This document shows, piece by piece, positions 46,150-57,869 of a stretch of 64,000 bases of DNA; position 1 is the stretch's first letter; every line of letters begins with the position of its first letter. The stretch is from Amborella trichopoda (Eukaryota > Streptophyta > Magnoliopsida > Amborellales > Amborellaceae): NCBI RefSeq assembly GCF_000471905.2, contig NW_006496564.1, forward strand, positions 1,495,375-1,559,374. Reading direction: 5' to 3'. The translations under genes were made by a program, and so were the position numbers. The notes beneath the pieces are model-generated. The model was not told the DNA's origin and searched no databases. It saw only the letters and a program-made list of their open reading frames with translations.

Positions 46150-47170
46150 TGGGCGTGGTGTATACCTAGACAAGGTAAAGCCATGAGTAAAAATGATGGA
46201 TGAGCATGGTCATGAAACCATGAGTAAAAGAGTTTCGTGAAAACAAAAACCCGGGCACGGTGGAATCCCTAAAAGGGCACCGTGAGCAAAACCAGATGAA
46301 AACAGTTGATATATCTGAAATGTCATGGGTAAAAAAGCCCCGAATAAAAGGAATTTGATGAAAATTGTCTTTAAGACGCTACTTCCCCAGTCTAGGTGAA
46401 AACCCCAAAAGATCCCTTGGACCAACAAAAAGTAGGTTGACGCAGCATCACAATCTCAACTAGCACCCAATTGCCAAACAGGCATAATTCTGGCTAATGA
46501 GGTCCACACAAAATCCTTGATTGCCAGTATCTAATCACAACACAAAATGGCTCACTCGGGAGTGAGAGCCTCATAAGATCTCCCACACTTCAACACCAAA
46601 AAAAAAACTAGTCCCTGATGGTGCAGGCGATGAACAAAAAATCCCTCGAAAACAAAAACGAGTCCTTGAGGGTGTGGGCGATGAACAAAAAATCCCTCAA
46701 AATGCTAAAGAAGCTCACGAAGGGAAGAAACTGACAAAGCCAGGTGAGAATCTGCCAGAGACTTCAAAGTGATGCCTCGCCATGAAGCCGCCTCACCAAA
46801 ATCCCTTCCAAGCCGATAGGCCCTGACGTTAGGGACAGGCCGACTGGACCCCGTAGGATGAGGACCCACGAGCTACCTTGACTGTCAAAAGCAAACTTAG
46901 TGTAGCAGCAAACAATGCCGACCGAAGGCTCATAGCACTTAGCTTCCAGATAGGCCTGATTTTTGGCCAATGAGGTCCATAGAAAAAGCCTCAGCAGTTA
47001 GAATCCCAAATAGTCCCTTGAGGATGCAGAGTTCTACAAGATCCCTCAAAGCCTCATGTCCCCCTAAAGTCACAACGGATGGACATGTACATTGCATCCA
47101 AAAGTCTTAGCATCCTTTTCAAATGTTGTCCCTCTCACTTCCCTCGAAGCACAACATTCATTGGGAGAGC
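46150..47170 (+). other. Element C distal 3' region and polypurine tract
   Basis: Contains one unit of the 46-bp repeat (46540-46590) and two copies of an AAAACGAGTCCCTGAGGGTG...GATGAACAAAAAATCCCTC phrase (about 46615 and 46655). Ends CGAAGCACAACATTC...GGGAGAGC, a purine-rich tract directly before the LTR that is shared with element B. Confidence 0.5.
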
Positions 47171-49875
47171 TGTTTAAAGACATTTTTCAGTACCTTGGTC
47201 CTTAATGAGGAATAAGGGAGAAGCCGATCAATAAAGCCTAACAAACAGTGGAAATTTTGATAGTCGCAGAATGGTCCCAGAACTAGTTAAGATCTTCATA
47301 AGGACTCCAAAAAGTCTCCTGCCAAGTTTCGTTGCAATCCGACATGTCTAAGGCAGTGCAATCTGAGAAACAGTTCTGGCAAAATCAATCTCTTGCACAA
47401 AAAACGGACCCCCATAACTATAACTATATTTTCAGCACGTCAAATTGTTGTAGGACCACCCCCATTGGATCCAACATGGTTGAAAACCCTTAGAGGGCAA
47501 ATTTCAACTTGAACGGGCACTCCATAAAGAAGTTATGAGTAGAAGACAAAAACAGGACGAGCCGCACAATATTCCCGTGCGGCCACCTTACAACTAAACT
47601 CCATTAAAGGGATAGTCACGAATAGTGACTTTCGATGGCCATATCTCATTCGTCCCGAGTCAGATGATGCTCAAATTTTGTGAGCATGTTCATCTCGTCA
47701 AGACGAGCATTTTGATATGTGGCACGCCTCGCAACGACACCTGAGCATGGAGAAACGCTATAGAGAAGTTTCCAATCCGTGAAGAAAGTTACAGGAAATC
47801 AGCAGCGACACGCCTCGCTCGAGCGACCGAATCACGTTGCTCGTGACCTCGATCGATGTGAAACCAGTTCCATCGTGTGAGTAAGGTCCATGGCTATCAC
47901 TGGTCCGAACCCCCGCAGGATAAACAGCCAAATTTCGTACACGAAGCCTATGAAGTGACTACAAAAATACCAAAGTTACAAAATCTTCGTCTGGGCACGA
48001 AATCGAGCTACGTTTGTTGCCACGTGACCGTGACGGCATGCTCATTCTGATCCAGTGAAGAAATCATGCAAAAACATCAAGAAATGAGCACACTATCGAT
48101 CCAAAGTTTATGAAATTCATCCAAAGTTCAAGTTACATGATCGTGGCTTAAAAACACGATCCATGGCTCAAAGTTAGTATTAAATCCATCATCATGCCAA
48201 GTCTTACAAGAAAACAATCATCTTTCGGACAAACGGGCACTAGAGCAACCCCGGATAATCCATGAAAGATCACGTACATTCTACAGCAGCAGCAGGGACT
48301 GCTATGAAATTTTCACAATTGTTAGGAAGGGGCAAATCAATCATTTTGCACCCTATTTTCCTATTTTATTTAATTCAATTAAATCTAAATTTTCAACATT
48401 TAGCTTTAAGTCTGATCAATCCACCCATGTTTCCCCTCCTGTGGTTTCATAGGTCTAGCATGGCGATGGCAGTGTCATGCCGAGCTTCTTTCTCCCTCTC
48501 CTCATTCGTCTCTGTCTCTCGGCGAGGAGTGCAGACGACGGTGCCTAGTGCCGCCTACAGGACGCTGTTGCGTGCCTATCGCAGACAATGATGCCTATCG
48601 CTGCCTGCAAAGGGTTGAGGCAATACCTATCGCCACCCATAGGGGTCTCACCCTGTTGCGTGCCTATCGTAGATGGCGATGCCTATCACCGCCCGCGAAG
48701 GGTTGCAACAATAGCCATCACCATCAGCTAGCTTCTTTCGTGTACTAGGTGCCTATCACTGTGTGCAAGCTTCTTTCACGAGCTCGGTGCTTATCTCTGT
48801 CCGTGAGCTTTTTTTCATGCGCTCAGTGCCTATCGTAGTCCGCGAGCTTCCTTCGTGCGCTCGGTGCCTATCATCGCCCGCAAGCTTCTCTTGCGTCCCA
48901 CGCCTATCGCCGCGTGCTTCATAAGGAACCATCGTCGCGAACTTTATAAAAGGCTATCGTTGTGCTCTTCACGAGGAGCCATCGCCGCCCACGAGGGGAT
49001 GTTCTCCCTTCTCATGTTGCCAACGGCGATACTTAACGTCGTTTGTAGTTCACTGCTCACCCTCTGACCATGAGCAACAATGTCCAGCGCCGTCCAAGGA
49101 CCGCGCTACTGTTACTCTACGGCTGACGATGGCGATGTCTAACGCCGTCGGGACCCCATCTCTTCACTGTCTCACACCTTCCCTTTATTCTATTATCTTC
49201 TCCCTTGACTGAGGGTAGACTCAGTCTAGCACTGCCATAGCAGTCTGGATGTCGAGCAGTATTGCCATCATGCTGGTCTTGAGTACCATGCCCATCTTGC
49301 TGCCACATCAGATTAGGACAGTCATATTGGCATTGGTTTCGAATAGTATTGTCGTCGTGCTGGTCCTGAGTATCACGCCCCTCTTGCTACCACTCTGAGT
49401 AGGTCACTGGTCCAGCTATCATACTAGTCTTGTCCCTTCATCAAGTCCTCTTTTTCCTTTTCTCTCTTTGCTTAAACTCTCTTCTTCATCACCGTAACTT
49501 CTCACGAATGTGCATTGCCCTAAGACAAGGGTGGGTCCTTCGGCCCACTTGTCCTGTAAGTTAACCATAATAGTATTGTGCACAAAACAAGGAGATTGCA
49601 GGTCAAGGCAGGCGATTTTGAGCTAGCTGAAGCAGTTGGGGGGCTTTCCGTCGTGATCTAAGAGGGCACCAGCGTGAGTTAGCCCTAGTAAGTCACGGAC
49701 CCAGGTGAGGTCGGTCCCCACCTCATATTCAATTCCTCTCTCACCAGTTGGACACCTGCCCTTGTTCTGTGAACGAAGTTCCCGAGAGAGTGATCTCAGG
49801 TCCTGGGTCTTCAGAACCCAAGACACGTGTCACCAGATCACCTAGATCCGAGGAGGCGAGATCGAGGCACCTAAC
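47171..49875 (+). repeat. 3' LTR of element C
   Basis: Starts TGTTTAAAGACATT and ends ...GAGGCACCTAACC. 47171-48440 is the reverse complement partner of the B LTRs (24770-25986), and 49440-49875 matches the B LTR end. The middle (48450-49430) has no counterpart in B and is filled with TATCGCC repeats. Confidence 0.65.
48530..49150. repeat. GTGCCTATCGCCGCCCGCGAGCTTC repeat array
   Basis: Irregular units, clearest as four of about 47 bp between 48740 and 48900 (CTCGGTGCCTATC...GCRAGCTTCTTTCGTGCG). Found only in the LTR of element C. Confidence 0.7.
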
Positions 49876-49879
49876 CTAG

Positions 49880-50349
49880 AAAGTCCATCTTCCGATGCTG
49901 TCAATGCTTAAGTACAAAGTTAACCAAATTTGTATCTCTAATAAATGATCAGCCTAATTCTCGAGCCTAATTGGATTAATATCTCACTGGACGCATGCTT
50001 AAATAAACTAGTTGCACATTTTTCGGGCGTGTGAGAGACATATACAGATCGTGAGAGATTCACCATTCTGTGGTAATTTTTTGTTTTACTTTCGGTTGGG
50101 AGTTCAAGATATTGGGAATAGCATGAACTCCAATATAATGGGGTAGATATTTTTAAGGTTTTGTGTTTCTCCAAGTGTTTATGTATGGAGAAATAAATAC
50201 ATTGCAGTTCGTGGAAATTTTTTTATGGTTATATTTTTCATTTGTTATCAACACTCTCACGAACAAGGAATTTAAGCAAGTCTTCGTAAATAAAAACAAA
50301 AATAGAAAAACCAGTTCTCCCAAACAAAAACAAAACAAAGAGGTTTCCT
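49880..50349 (-). other. Probable LBD copy 4 intron remnant
   Basis: AT-rich DNA between the element C LTR and the exon 1 region of copy 4. By position it is intron of the duplicated LBD locus; direct similarity to other copies is weak. Confidence 0.35.
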
Positions 50350-50900
50350 ACAATATTTAACTCTTTCCTTGCCGGCTTAGGGGAGAAGATCCTCTTAGGG
50401 AGGATAGTAGCAGCACTTCCTTTCTCTCTCTAGAGAGACAAAGAGAGAAAAACTAGACTGTAATGGAAAGTATTGGAAACAATATTGCGAAGGATCCAAA
50501 GCTCGTAATGCCAAGTTTTAGAACTATGCATATTAATGACTATGTATTAATAAGCTGCAAGGCAGTTACCAATTTATGGCCCAAACTTTTTTCTGTGTTT
50601 TTCTTTTTCTTTTCCAATCATGCTTGACAACACATGGCCGGGACCTAGGGCTCTATCCAGTTGCACGCCTGATAATTTCATTTATGGCAACATAAGAATT
50701 GATTTTTTTTTTCCCTTATTTTCGCACTTTTTTAAGGTAATTATTGTCCTTATATAATGTTCATAAGTTTTTCGTTTTATTGGCATTTTTGAAAAAAAAA
50801 AAAACATTTAGAACCTCTTTTAGTTGCTTAACAGCTATAAAAGCTTTTATAACTTCACCATCCTTTCCCTATGACAAAAATCTCGATTAAAAAAGCAAAA
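50350..50900 (-). pseudogene. LBD copy 4: decayed exon 1 and proximal promoter
   Basis: Matches copies 1 and 2 across exon 1 (AGCACTTCCTTTCTCTCTCTAGAGAG), the leader (GGATCCAAAGC) and promoter (ACACATGGCC, CTCTATCCAGTTGCACGC). The splice donor that follows exon 1 in copies 1 and 2 is not conserved here, the TATA box is gone and CACGCGTG reads CACGCCTG. No coding exon is attached: the intron runs into the LTR of element C. It looks like a dead promoter copy. Confidence 0.6.
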
Positions 50901-50929
50901 AAAAATAAAAATAAAAACTAAAAGAAAAT

Positions 50930-52160
50930 TCAGTCAACAGAAGATATGGCCATCGATAGCTAATATCTTCATTATATTACATGTTACCCGATAGAATTAT
51001 TATTGTTCTCACCCTGCGTGAACTCCATATAGACCATAAGAATTAGTAATTAGTTGAGATTACTATTTTTTGGTAACACGACAAAGATTCCCTTCTATTA
51101 CCCCTACACCATTTGTCTGATTTCTCTGATGACTTTCACCAAACTTGGGATAAGACCTTATCTTGAGTTGTCAGCTTTTTCACAGTAGAAGAATTGCACC
51201 TCATTCTCCGTAAGTAATGGCATATGAAACCCTTGAATACTATGTACCGTTTAAATCTTAAGTACTCACTGAAAAGAAGAAAAAAGAAAAAAGAGAGAGA
51301 AAAAAACTTTCACTAAAGTAGAGAAAGAAAAGTTTAACCATGTCAAATTCAGGATTCGTAGTAAATTCCTTTGAAATATAGGATCATTCCGTCCTTTGGT
51401 ACTGTGTTACAATTAAACTTGGTTTGAACTGACCAATTCTTATCAGGTAACCTTGCTTGATTTTATTTAGATTCTGTATTACATATATGAGAGTTGAAAG
51501 ATATCTTCACCGTTTAAAATTTGAAGTAGATAACCTCTGATGCCAAATTTGGACCCATACAATTTATTGGTTTCTCCGAGAATTTTTTTTAAAACTAAAA
51601 AACCAAAAAGCACAATCTTAAGATATTTTTAGCAATTCTTTGTATTTCTAAACGTGACTATCCCTTCTTTTCTATTTCTAAAAGTCACAAGAGCCTCAAT
51701 GTTCGAAATTCAGACTTCTAATGGGTTTTGGGCATCAACCACACATTCCACATTTAATTTAACATTTCTAGCTTTTCTAAATTGGTCATCTTCTTCCCAG
51801 TCTCTTAATTATGTTTGCCATCCATTTTACCTCATATTAGTAGTTGAAGACACATTTTCTAGGAGTCAGACATGGACTATTGATTCCAGTATTGATAAGA
51901 AAAATGTTTATGGTAAATTTCAAAATCAGAATTATAACATGGGACATTGACATTGGTAACGCAACAAACATGTGGATATCTCAATATTGGTGATAAGCCT
52001 AAAATAGGTCTCTATCCAACTAGAAGCGAGCCTTTGAAACAAGTCATCATCAATTTCTTACATTGGAAGAAGGAAAAAAATGTTAGCATTAGTTTCCATT
52101 TAACTAGAAACCAAAAAGCTTTCTAGTTTCCATTTAACTAGAAATAAAAAAAGCAATATT
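50930..52160 (-). other. LBD copy 4: upstream region
   Basis: Aligns with 1150-2230, 8640-9060, 55400-55796 and 61114-61780. Shared words include ATATTCATTATATTA, TTCACCAAACTTGGGATAAG, AGGAGTCAGACATG and ATAATAGGTCTC. Near 52100 TAGTTTCCATTTAACTAGAAA is duplicated locally. Confidence 0.55.
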
Positions 52161-52199
52161 TATACTGTGGCCTTTCCAAAAACTATGATTGTCGGATTT

Positions 52200-52630
52200 T
52201 ATTTCTATTGCTCCCCCTCAAATTCGACTAGAAGGCATCTGAATTTCAAGTAAAGCAAAGATCTTGAAAACATCTTGTGGCGGTGAAGATATTAGTTACT
52301 TGATTGCAAGAGGAAACAAGTCAGGTAAGTGCAACTTTTTCACTAACAAAATGATCGTCTAACTCAATGTGCTTTGTTCAGCCATAAAAAATAGGATTAA
52401 TTATCATATAGAGAGCACTAATATTGTCAAAAACGTTGGTGGTTGAGGAAGAGGCATCCTAATATCTCAAAGAATAAAAGAAAGCCATGTCAATTCTTTA
52501 GTGGATACTATAGATCGGTATTAAGCTTCAGCATTTGAACGAGTCACAGTCGATTGTTTTTTAGTACACCAAGATAAGCAATTGGAACCATGGTAATGTA
52601 AACCAGTGTTTGAACAACGAGTGTTTGGAC
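52200..52630 (-). mobile_element. Ty1/copia fragment: RNase H end
   Basis: Minus-strand words KKQST, TRSNAEA, TTKELTWLSFIL, RMPLPQPPTFL, and KHIELDDHFVSEKVAL, then a GAGGGGGAGC purine tract near 52215, are the C-terminal end of a copia pol and the border of its 3' LTR. Broken fossil; opposite in orientation to the copia piece that starts at 52643. Confidence 0.65.
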
Positions 52631-52642
52631 ACCCAGCCTAGT

Positions 52643-54507
52643 TGTTGAAATATAATCATATACAGCTAGCTGTAATTACAACTAGCTACCCAAATATGAT
52701 ACACGGATGATATGGTTACCCAAATCCCATATTTTGGGTAACTAAATATGAAGAATATCTTGGTGATATATTTAAAAGATATTTGGGGAATCAGTTTCAA
52801 TTTAGTTGTTATCTTGTATCTTCTATTTAAAACTAGGGTGAATGAAACAATTGGCATAATTGAATAGCCCTTCAACCGTGGATGTAGATCCAAGCGGCCA
52901 AACCACATAAAGTCGCATTTTCTTCTTCCTCCTCTTCTTCTCATATTGCCTCTTCTTCTTAATTTTCTCGGCATGGTATTAGAGCAACTAATAATCCACG
53001 GCCCTCTCCATCCTATTAGTGCAGTTTCTGTCTCTAAAAAGGATCTTGTCAAGCGTTGCATGTTGTTGTTTGCAGCAGCAGAGGGTTGTGGTTGTTATTC
53101 ATTATATGTCTTTGTGTTGCATACATGTTTGCACCTGCTGCATATGCGGTTGCACCTAATGCTTTGTTGTTTGCATTAGTAGATCTTGTCAAAGCAAATC
53201 AAAGCATGCAGATCCCTTGTTTTAATCAATTTGATGCTAAGGTGAAAATTTTCAAAATTGATAATGGCATAGAAAATACAAAATTTTTTTTTTTTCATAT
53301 TTAATGGATCATGGGATCATTCATTAGATGTCATGTGTAGAAACACCTCATCAAAATGGAATTGTTGAGAGCAAAAACATGCATCATCTTGAAGTAACAC
53401 GTGCCATACTTTTTTAAATGAATGTTTCGAAACGTTACTGGTATGAGGGTATTCTCACTACTTATCATCTTCTGGTCTGAAGGTATTCTCACTACTTGTC
53501 ATCTTATTAATCGAATGCCAACTAGAATCTTGGATAATAGAAGCCCCTATGAAATGTTGCATTATTGCCCCTTACTATTCATCATTTAAAGATATTTGGT
53601 TGTGAATGCTTTGTGCATTTATCAAAAAATCATAGAGACAAACTTGTTAAACGATTCCTTAAATGTATATCCATAGGATATTCACATACCAAAAAGGGTT
53701 ACAAATATTATGACCCCAAAACCAGGGGAATGTATGTTTCAGTTAATGTTGAATTCAATGAACAATTTCTTTATTTTCAAACTAAGAACCCTCAGACCAG
53801 GCAAATGTAATCTCCCCCAAAAATCACTTTTTGCTATAAAGAAAAATCATACCTGGGATGTCATTACCCTTCCTAAAGAGAAGAAACCAATCGGATGCAA
53901 GTGGGTCTATAAAACGAAACAAGACAAGACTTGTTGCAAACGGATTCATCCAAACCTATGATATTGACTACAAGGAATCTTTTGCTCCTAAGGACAAAAT
54001 GAATACTATGAGAACTTTACATTCTATTACTGCCAACAATGATTGGCCTTTAGATCAACTAGATGTAAGAAACGCCTTCTTGCATGGAGATTTGGAAGAA
54101 GAAGGTCAAATGACACTTCCTCCCAATCATCCTCAAGAAAGAAACAAAACTCTGGCTTGTAGGCTTAGGAAAGCCATCTATGGGCTTAAACAGTCTCCGA
54201 GAGCATGGTATGCAAAGTCAAGTTAAGCTCTCATTGATTGCAAAAAGAAGGCAACCGGGAATGTTATTGTCCTACCTATATTGATGACATTCTTATAACA
54301 AGAAGTGATTCGCATGCCACAACAAAATTAAAAGATTACCTTCATATAAAGTTTGATATTAAATATATGGGAAAACTCAAATATTTTTTTGGTATTAAGG
54401 TTGCTTACTCTCATAGAGGAAGTTTTATTTCCCAAAGGAAATATGTTTTAGACCTTTTGAGCGAAACTGGCAATATAAGTTGTAAATCTATTGATACTTT
54501 TTATTAA
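52643..54507 (+). mobile_element. Ty1/copia LTR element, 3'-truncated (broken)
   Basis: A 331-bp 5' LTR (52643-52973, TGTTGAAATATAATC...CTCGGCA) is followed directly by TGGTATTAGAGC, the initiator-tRNA-Met primer site typical of plant copia elements. Gag is largely missing. Integrase end (SPYEMLH, FGCECFVHLSKNHRDKLVKR, about 53545-53660) and RT (WVYKTK, LDQLDVRNAFLHGDLEE at 54053-54105, KAIYGLKQSPRAWY, then YIDDILITRSD at 54270-54310) follow. It ends within pol at about 54507, where LBD copy 5 DNA begins. Several breaks. Confidence 0.8.
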
Positions 54508-55796
54508 TGACAACCCAATCTTTGAACTTTCTTTTTATATTTTTTTTCTCATTTTTATACAAGAAATTATTTTCCTTATATTATTCATAAATATTTTAGC
54601 TTTCTTTTTGTGCTTACATTCTTCCTAAAAACAATATTCCCATTGATGGAAATGTTAACTATCCAAACAATGCACACAAAACTTTCAATGGAACTCTTTT
54701 AATTTTACACAAAACCAATAATGCAGAATGCCATGCCACATATAAATTTTGCCCTTTTATAGTCAATTTTAAAACAATAAAAGTAAACAAACAATTCTAG
54801 ACCACTATTTTAAACGCTTTCTCTATAATGGAAATTCAACTAAAGAAATAAACAGATAATATGGCCTTTGACAGGGTTGACCAATTACTTTCTTTATATT
54901 ACCATTTTACCCTTAGGGCATGCTTGGTATACATAAAATTACTTCCATAAAGGTATTTTCACACCAAAAAACTCCCTGACCAAGTGTGGGACTTTTTTCA
55001 CACCAATATAGCCCATCAGATATTTTTCAAACCAATTAGCAGCCATATGATGTGAAGAACCTTGCACACCAAATCACATGAGGGGCTTTTTTGGTGTGAA
55101 ATTACTTTCATCAAAGCATTTCGTACCAAACATGGCCTTATAGAGATTATTGTTCAGAGTCTACATGACTCCACAGGTACACAATAATCAGTATTGGGTT
55201 ACATTGTAGGCAAAAAAACAAAAGGAATAGTTATTCGTGAGTCAGTAGGTTCAAGTGCCCGTTGACTCACTAACCTCCATCTTAGAGATGGACGTTGTAA
55301 AAAGCCCACAAAGCTAAAATGAATTTAGAAGGTGTAGAAATTTTTTTTAAAAATGCACATTTCAGATGTTAAAAATTATTATTTTTTTACATTCATGGTC
55401 ACCTTAACGTCGATCATTCGAAACCTAATCTTTACACCATTTGTCTAATTTCTCTCATGACTTATCTTCAGTTACCAGCTTTTGCACAACAACAGTCTTT
55501 CACCTCATACTCATAAATTAAAGGCATACTAAACTGCAGAAATAAATTTTTAATCTCAACTACGCATGCTGAGGAAGGTAAAAGAAAAAAAGGTGATAAA
55601 TTTCACTAATCTAGAACAAAAATGGATTAACCATGTTGAATTTAGGATTTTCAAGCTTAGTGGCATCATCCATACATTCCTTGGCTAGTAGGCTGCAGTA
55701 TTAGATTTGAATACCACATGTTAGCAGTCAATCCTTGTGAAATATAGAATTAGCACATGCATTAGTACTATGTTCTGACTACTTTTGGTTCGCGCT
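54508..55796 (-). other. LBD copy 5: upstream region, proximal part
   Basis: Matches copy 4 from about 50700 on and copies 1 and 2, but starts upstream of the TATA box and CACGCGTG site, which are not found. Interrupted by a MITE at 54916-55137. The alignment continues at 61114 after the LTR/LINE insertion. Confidence 0.55.
54916..55137. mobile_element. Tourist-like (PIF/Harbinger) MITE
   Basis: Terminal inverted repeats GGGCATGCTTGGTA (left) and TACCAAACATGGCC (right), extending inwards imperfectly to TTTCACACCAAAAAA / TTTTTTGGTGTGAAA. TTA at 54913-54915 and at 55138-55140 is the 3-bp target duplication typical of PIF/Harbinger. Copy 4 (about 50990) shows the empty site. 222 bp, no coding capacity. 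Confidence 0.8.
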
Positions 55797-56203
55797 TGTA
55801 AGAATTTTTTATAAGGGCTGATACCACTGTTGGTATCATTTGGAAAGATGCGTGGGGGTTCTCTAAAAATATTTGGTTACTTTAAAGAAGAAGGACACAC
55901 TAAACACAAACACTCATGGTTTTCCACATATATCTCATTTCATAGGTTACACACTAGCTACATCCATTGGTTGTACATATCTCATTATATGATGCCCATA
56001 CAGCAGTTATGCTACTACCCATGACTCACAACCCACAATGCACAAACCCGATTAGAAAACTACCTACAAAGCCTACGTGTTTCGATAGCTCCACCTACCC
56101 ATTACCTATAGAGAGAGAGATTACTACCCTCACACCTACTAAGTGAGAGAAAGATAAGCAAGACACGAACCCCACAACTCCTATTATTTTGCATCATTTT
56201 CAA
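55797..56203 (-). repeat. 3' LTR of element E
   Basis: Partner of 57678-57869 plus 60783-61113. Shares TGATACCACTGTTGGTATC, ATATTTGGTTACTTTAAAGA, GACACGAACCCCACAACTCC. Confidence 0.7.
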
Positions 56204-57664
56204 TACTCCACCATGATACAAAATTTTATCTTTTTTCTTTTAAATTTCATGTATATGATTTTCAATGAAACTGCGAAGGTCTTCATTTTCCCCCTTTAAT
56301 GGAGAAATCAGGGCTTCAAGCTTTTCAATATGCTTCTTCATTTTACAAATTTCTTCATCCCGATCTTCATCTTCTCTTCTTCGTCATCTTTAATTTCAAT
56401 TACTTCATTCATTATTTGCCAATTGTGATATGGCAAAATAGATTGCATTGTGTTCCACTTCTCTTTTTGTATCCATATAGGATCCTGAAAATTCTTTTAC
56501 TACAACTTGTACCTCACAGATAAAAATAAGGCTATGGTCGGGTCCCCCTTCATAATTTTGTAAATTGGTTTTTTAATTTTTTGCTTTTGACAAAATTCAT
56601 TGAACTTGCTTTATGGCGTAGCAATTGTCATGTTTTTTTATGTCTTTTCTTCAAAAACAAACTGCAACAGTTAGTTTTCTTTTCAATTCCCTTTTTTTGA
56701 AACATTTTTCTGCATTTGTTTTTTGACTTCTCATGACATAACACTCTAGGACTGCAGTCCGTTTTTTTAAAAAACATTGTTTATGCCTTCTGATGGCATC
56801 ATCATGCCTTGTCATGACGTGACTAAGTAGGATTGTGATGTTCTACTTTTCTTAAACACAATTTTTAGGCCCCCTCATGCCTTTTCATGGCATCATCATG
56901 CCTTTCCAAGGCACGACAAACTAGGACTGCGATGTCCTATTTTCCTATGCCTACATAGGCATGGATTCCCATAAGGAGACTACTCATGTCCCACTTTCAG
57001 ATTTTTTTTTTGTTTTTAAATCTCATTTTTTGAAATCTTTTGCAAAAAAGTACAACATCAAGAGCTCTCCAATTTTGTTTCCCCATTTTTTTAAAAAATG
57101 CCCATCTACTTTAACCTAGAACATCACATTTAAGAAATTTATTTTTACTTTCCTTTTTTTTTTCCTTTTCTTTTTCCTTTTTTCTTAATTGCAAATCACC
57201 TAATATTTTAATGAAATATTTTCGTTTCAACATCAGCTTTTTCTTTCTTTTCTTTTTTTTATCAAGATCCAAACATTGTTTTAATTGTAATTTCCTAATA
57301 CACATTAAATTCGCCTTTGAAAATTGTGATCAATAGTTGAAAAATATTTGGACTACTAGGGTATGCCACATGGAATAAAGCAGGAAATTAAATAAAGAGA
57401 TTTAAATATCTTTCACTTTTCCCTTGAGTTTTGTCTCTGAGCTGCTAGTCCTAGATTTCTACACCAATGACTATCTCTTTGGCAACCTATGATCTCCTTA
57501 TCTCTCTTTTTTTTCTTTGGCAACCTGGCTCTTCAATGCCTATCCTCAACTTGGGCTCTCTATGCCAATGCCTATCTTTTTTTTCTTCACAACTTGGGCT
57601 CTCCATGCCATTACCTAACTTTTTAGTGTTTCCCAACCTAGGCTCCATATTGAAATTTTATGTA
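56204..57664 (-). other. Core of element E, non-coding
   Basis: T-rich on the plus strand. Two or three local repeats: GACTGCAGTCC / GATTGTGATGTTCTA / GACTGCGATGTCCTA with TTTTCATGGCATCATCATGCC (56750-56940), and CAACTTGGGCTCTCYATGCCA (57548-57620). No domain seen. Confidence 0.5.
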
Positions 57665-57666
57665 CT

Positions 57667-57677
57667 CTCTGATACCA
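57667..57677 (-). other. Primer binding site of element E
   Basis: Minus-strand TGGTATCAGAG, complementary to the 3' end of initiator tRNA-Met, next to the LTR end. Confidence 0.6.
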
Positions 57678-57869
57678 TATACAAATTTTTTGATAGAGGT
57701 TGATACCACTGTTGGTATCTTTTGGAAAGAGGCGTGTGAGTATTCTAAAAATATTTGGTTACTTTAAAGAAGAAGGATGCACACTTACTTTCTTGAAGTG
57801 ATAAACATAAACACTCAAGGTTTTTCACATATCTCATTTCACAGGTTACAGACAAGTTACATCCACTGG

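Larger units (their letters stand above)
40965..49875 (+). mobile_element. Element C: 3' part of a gypsy LTR element related to B (broken)
   Basis: Plus-strand order is an antisense ORF region (41570-42650), a repeat-rich 3' region, a purine tract and a 3' LTR (47171-49875). The 3' region and LTR match the reverse complement of element B's. The gag-pol part is absent: the element begins where the 5' LTR of B ends, so B most likely inserted into C or a rearrangement removed the rest. Confidence 0.6.
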
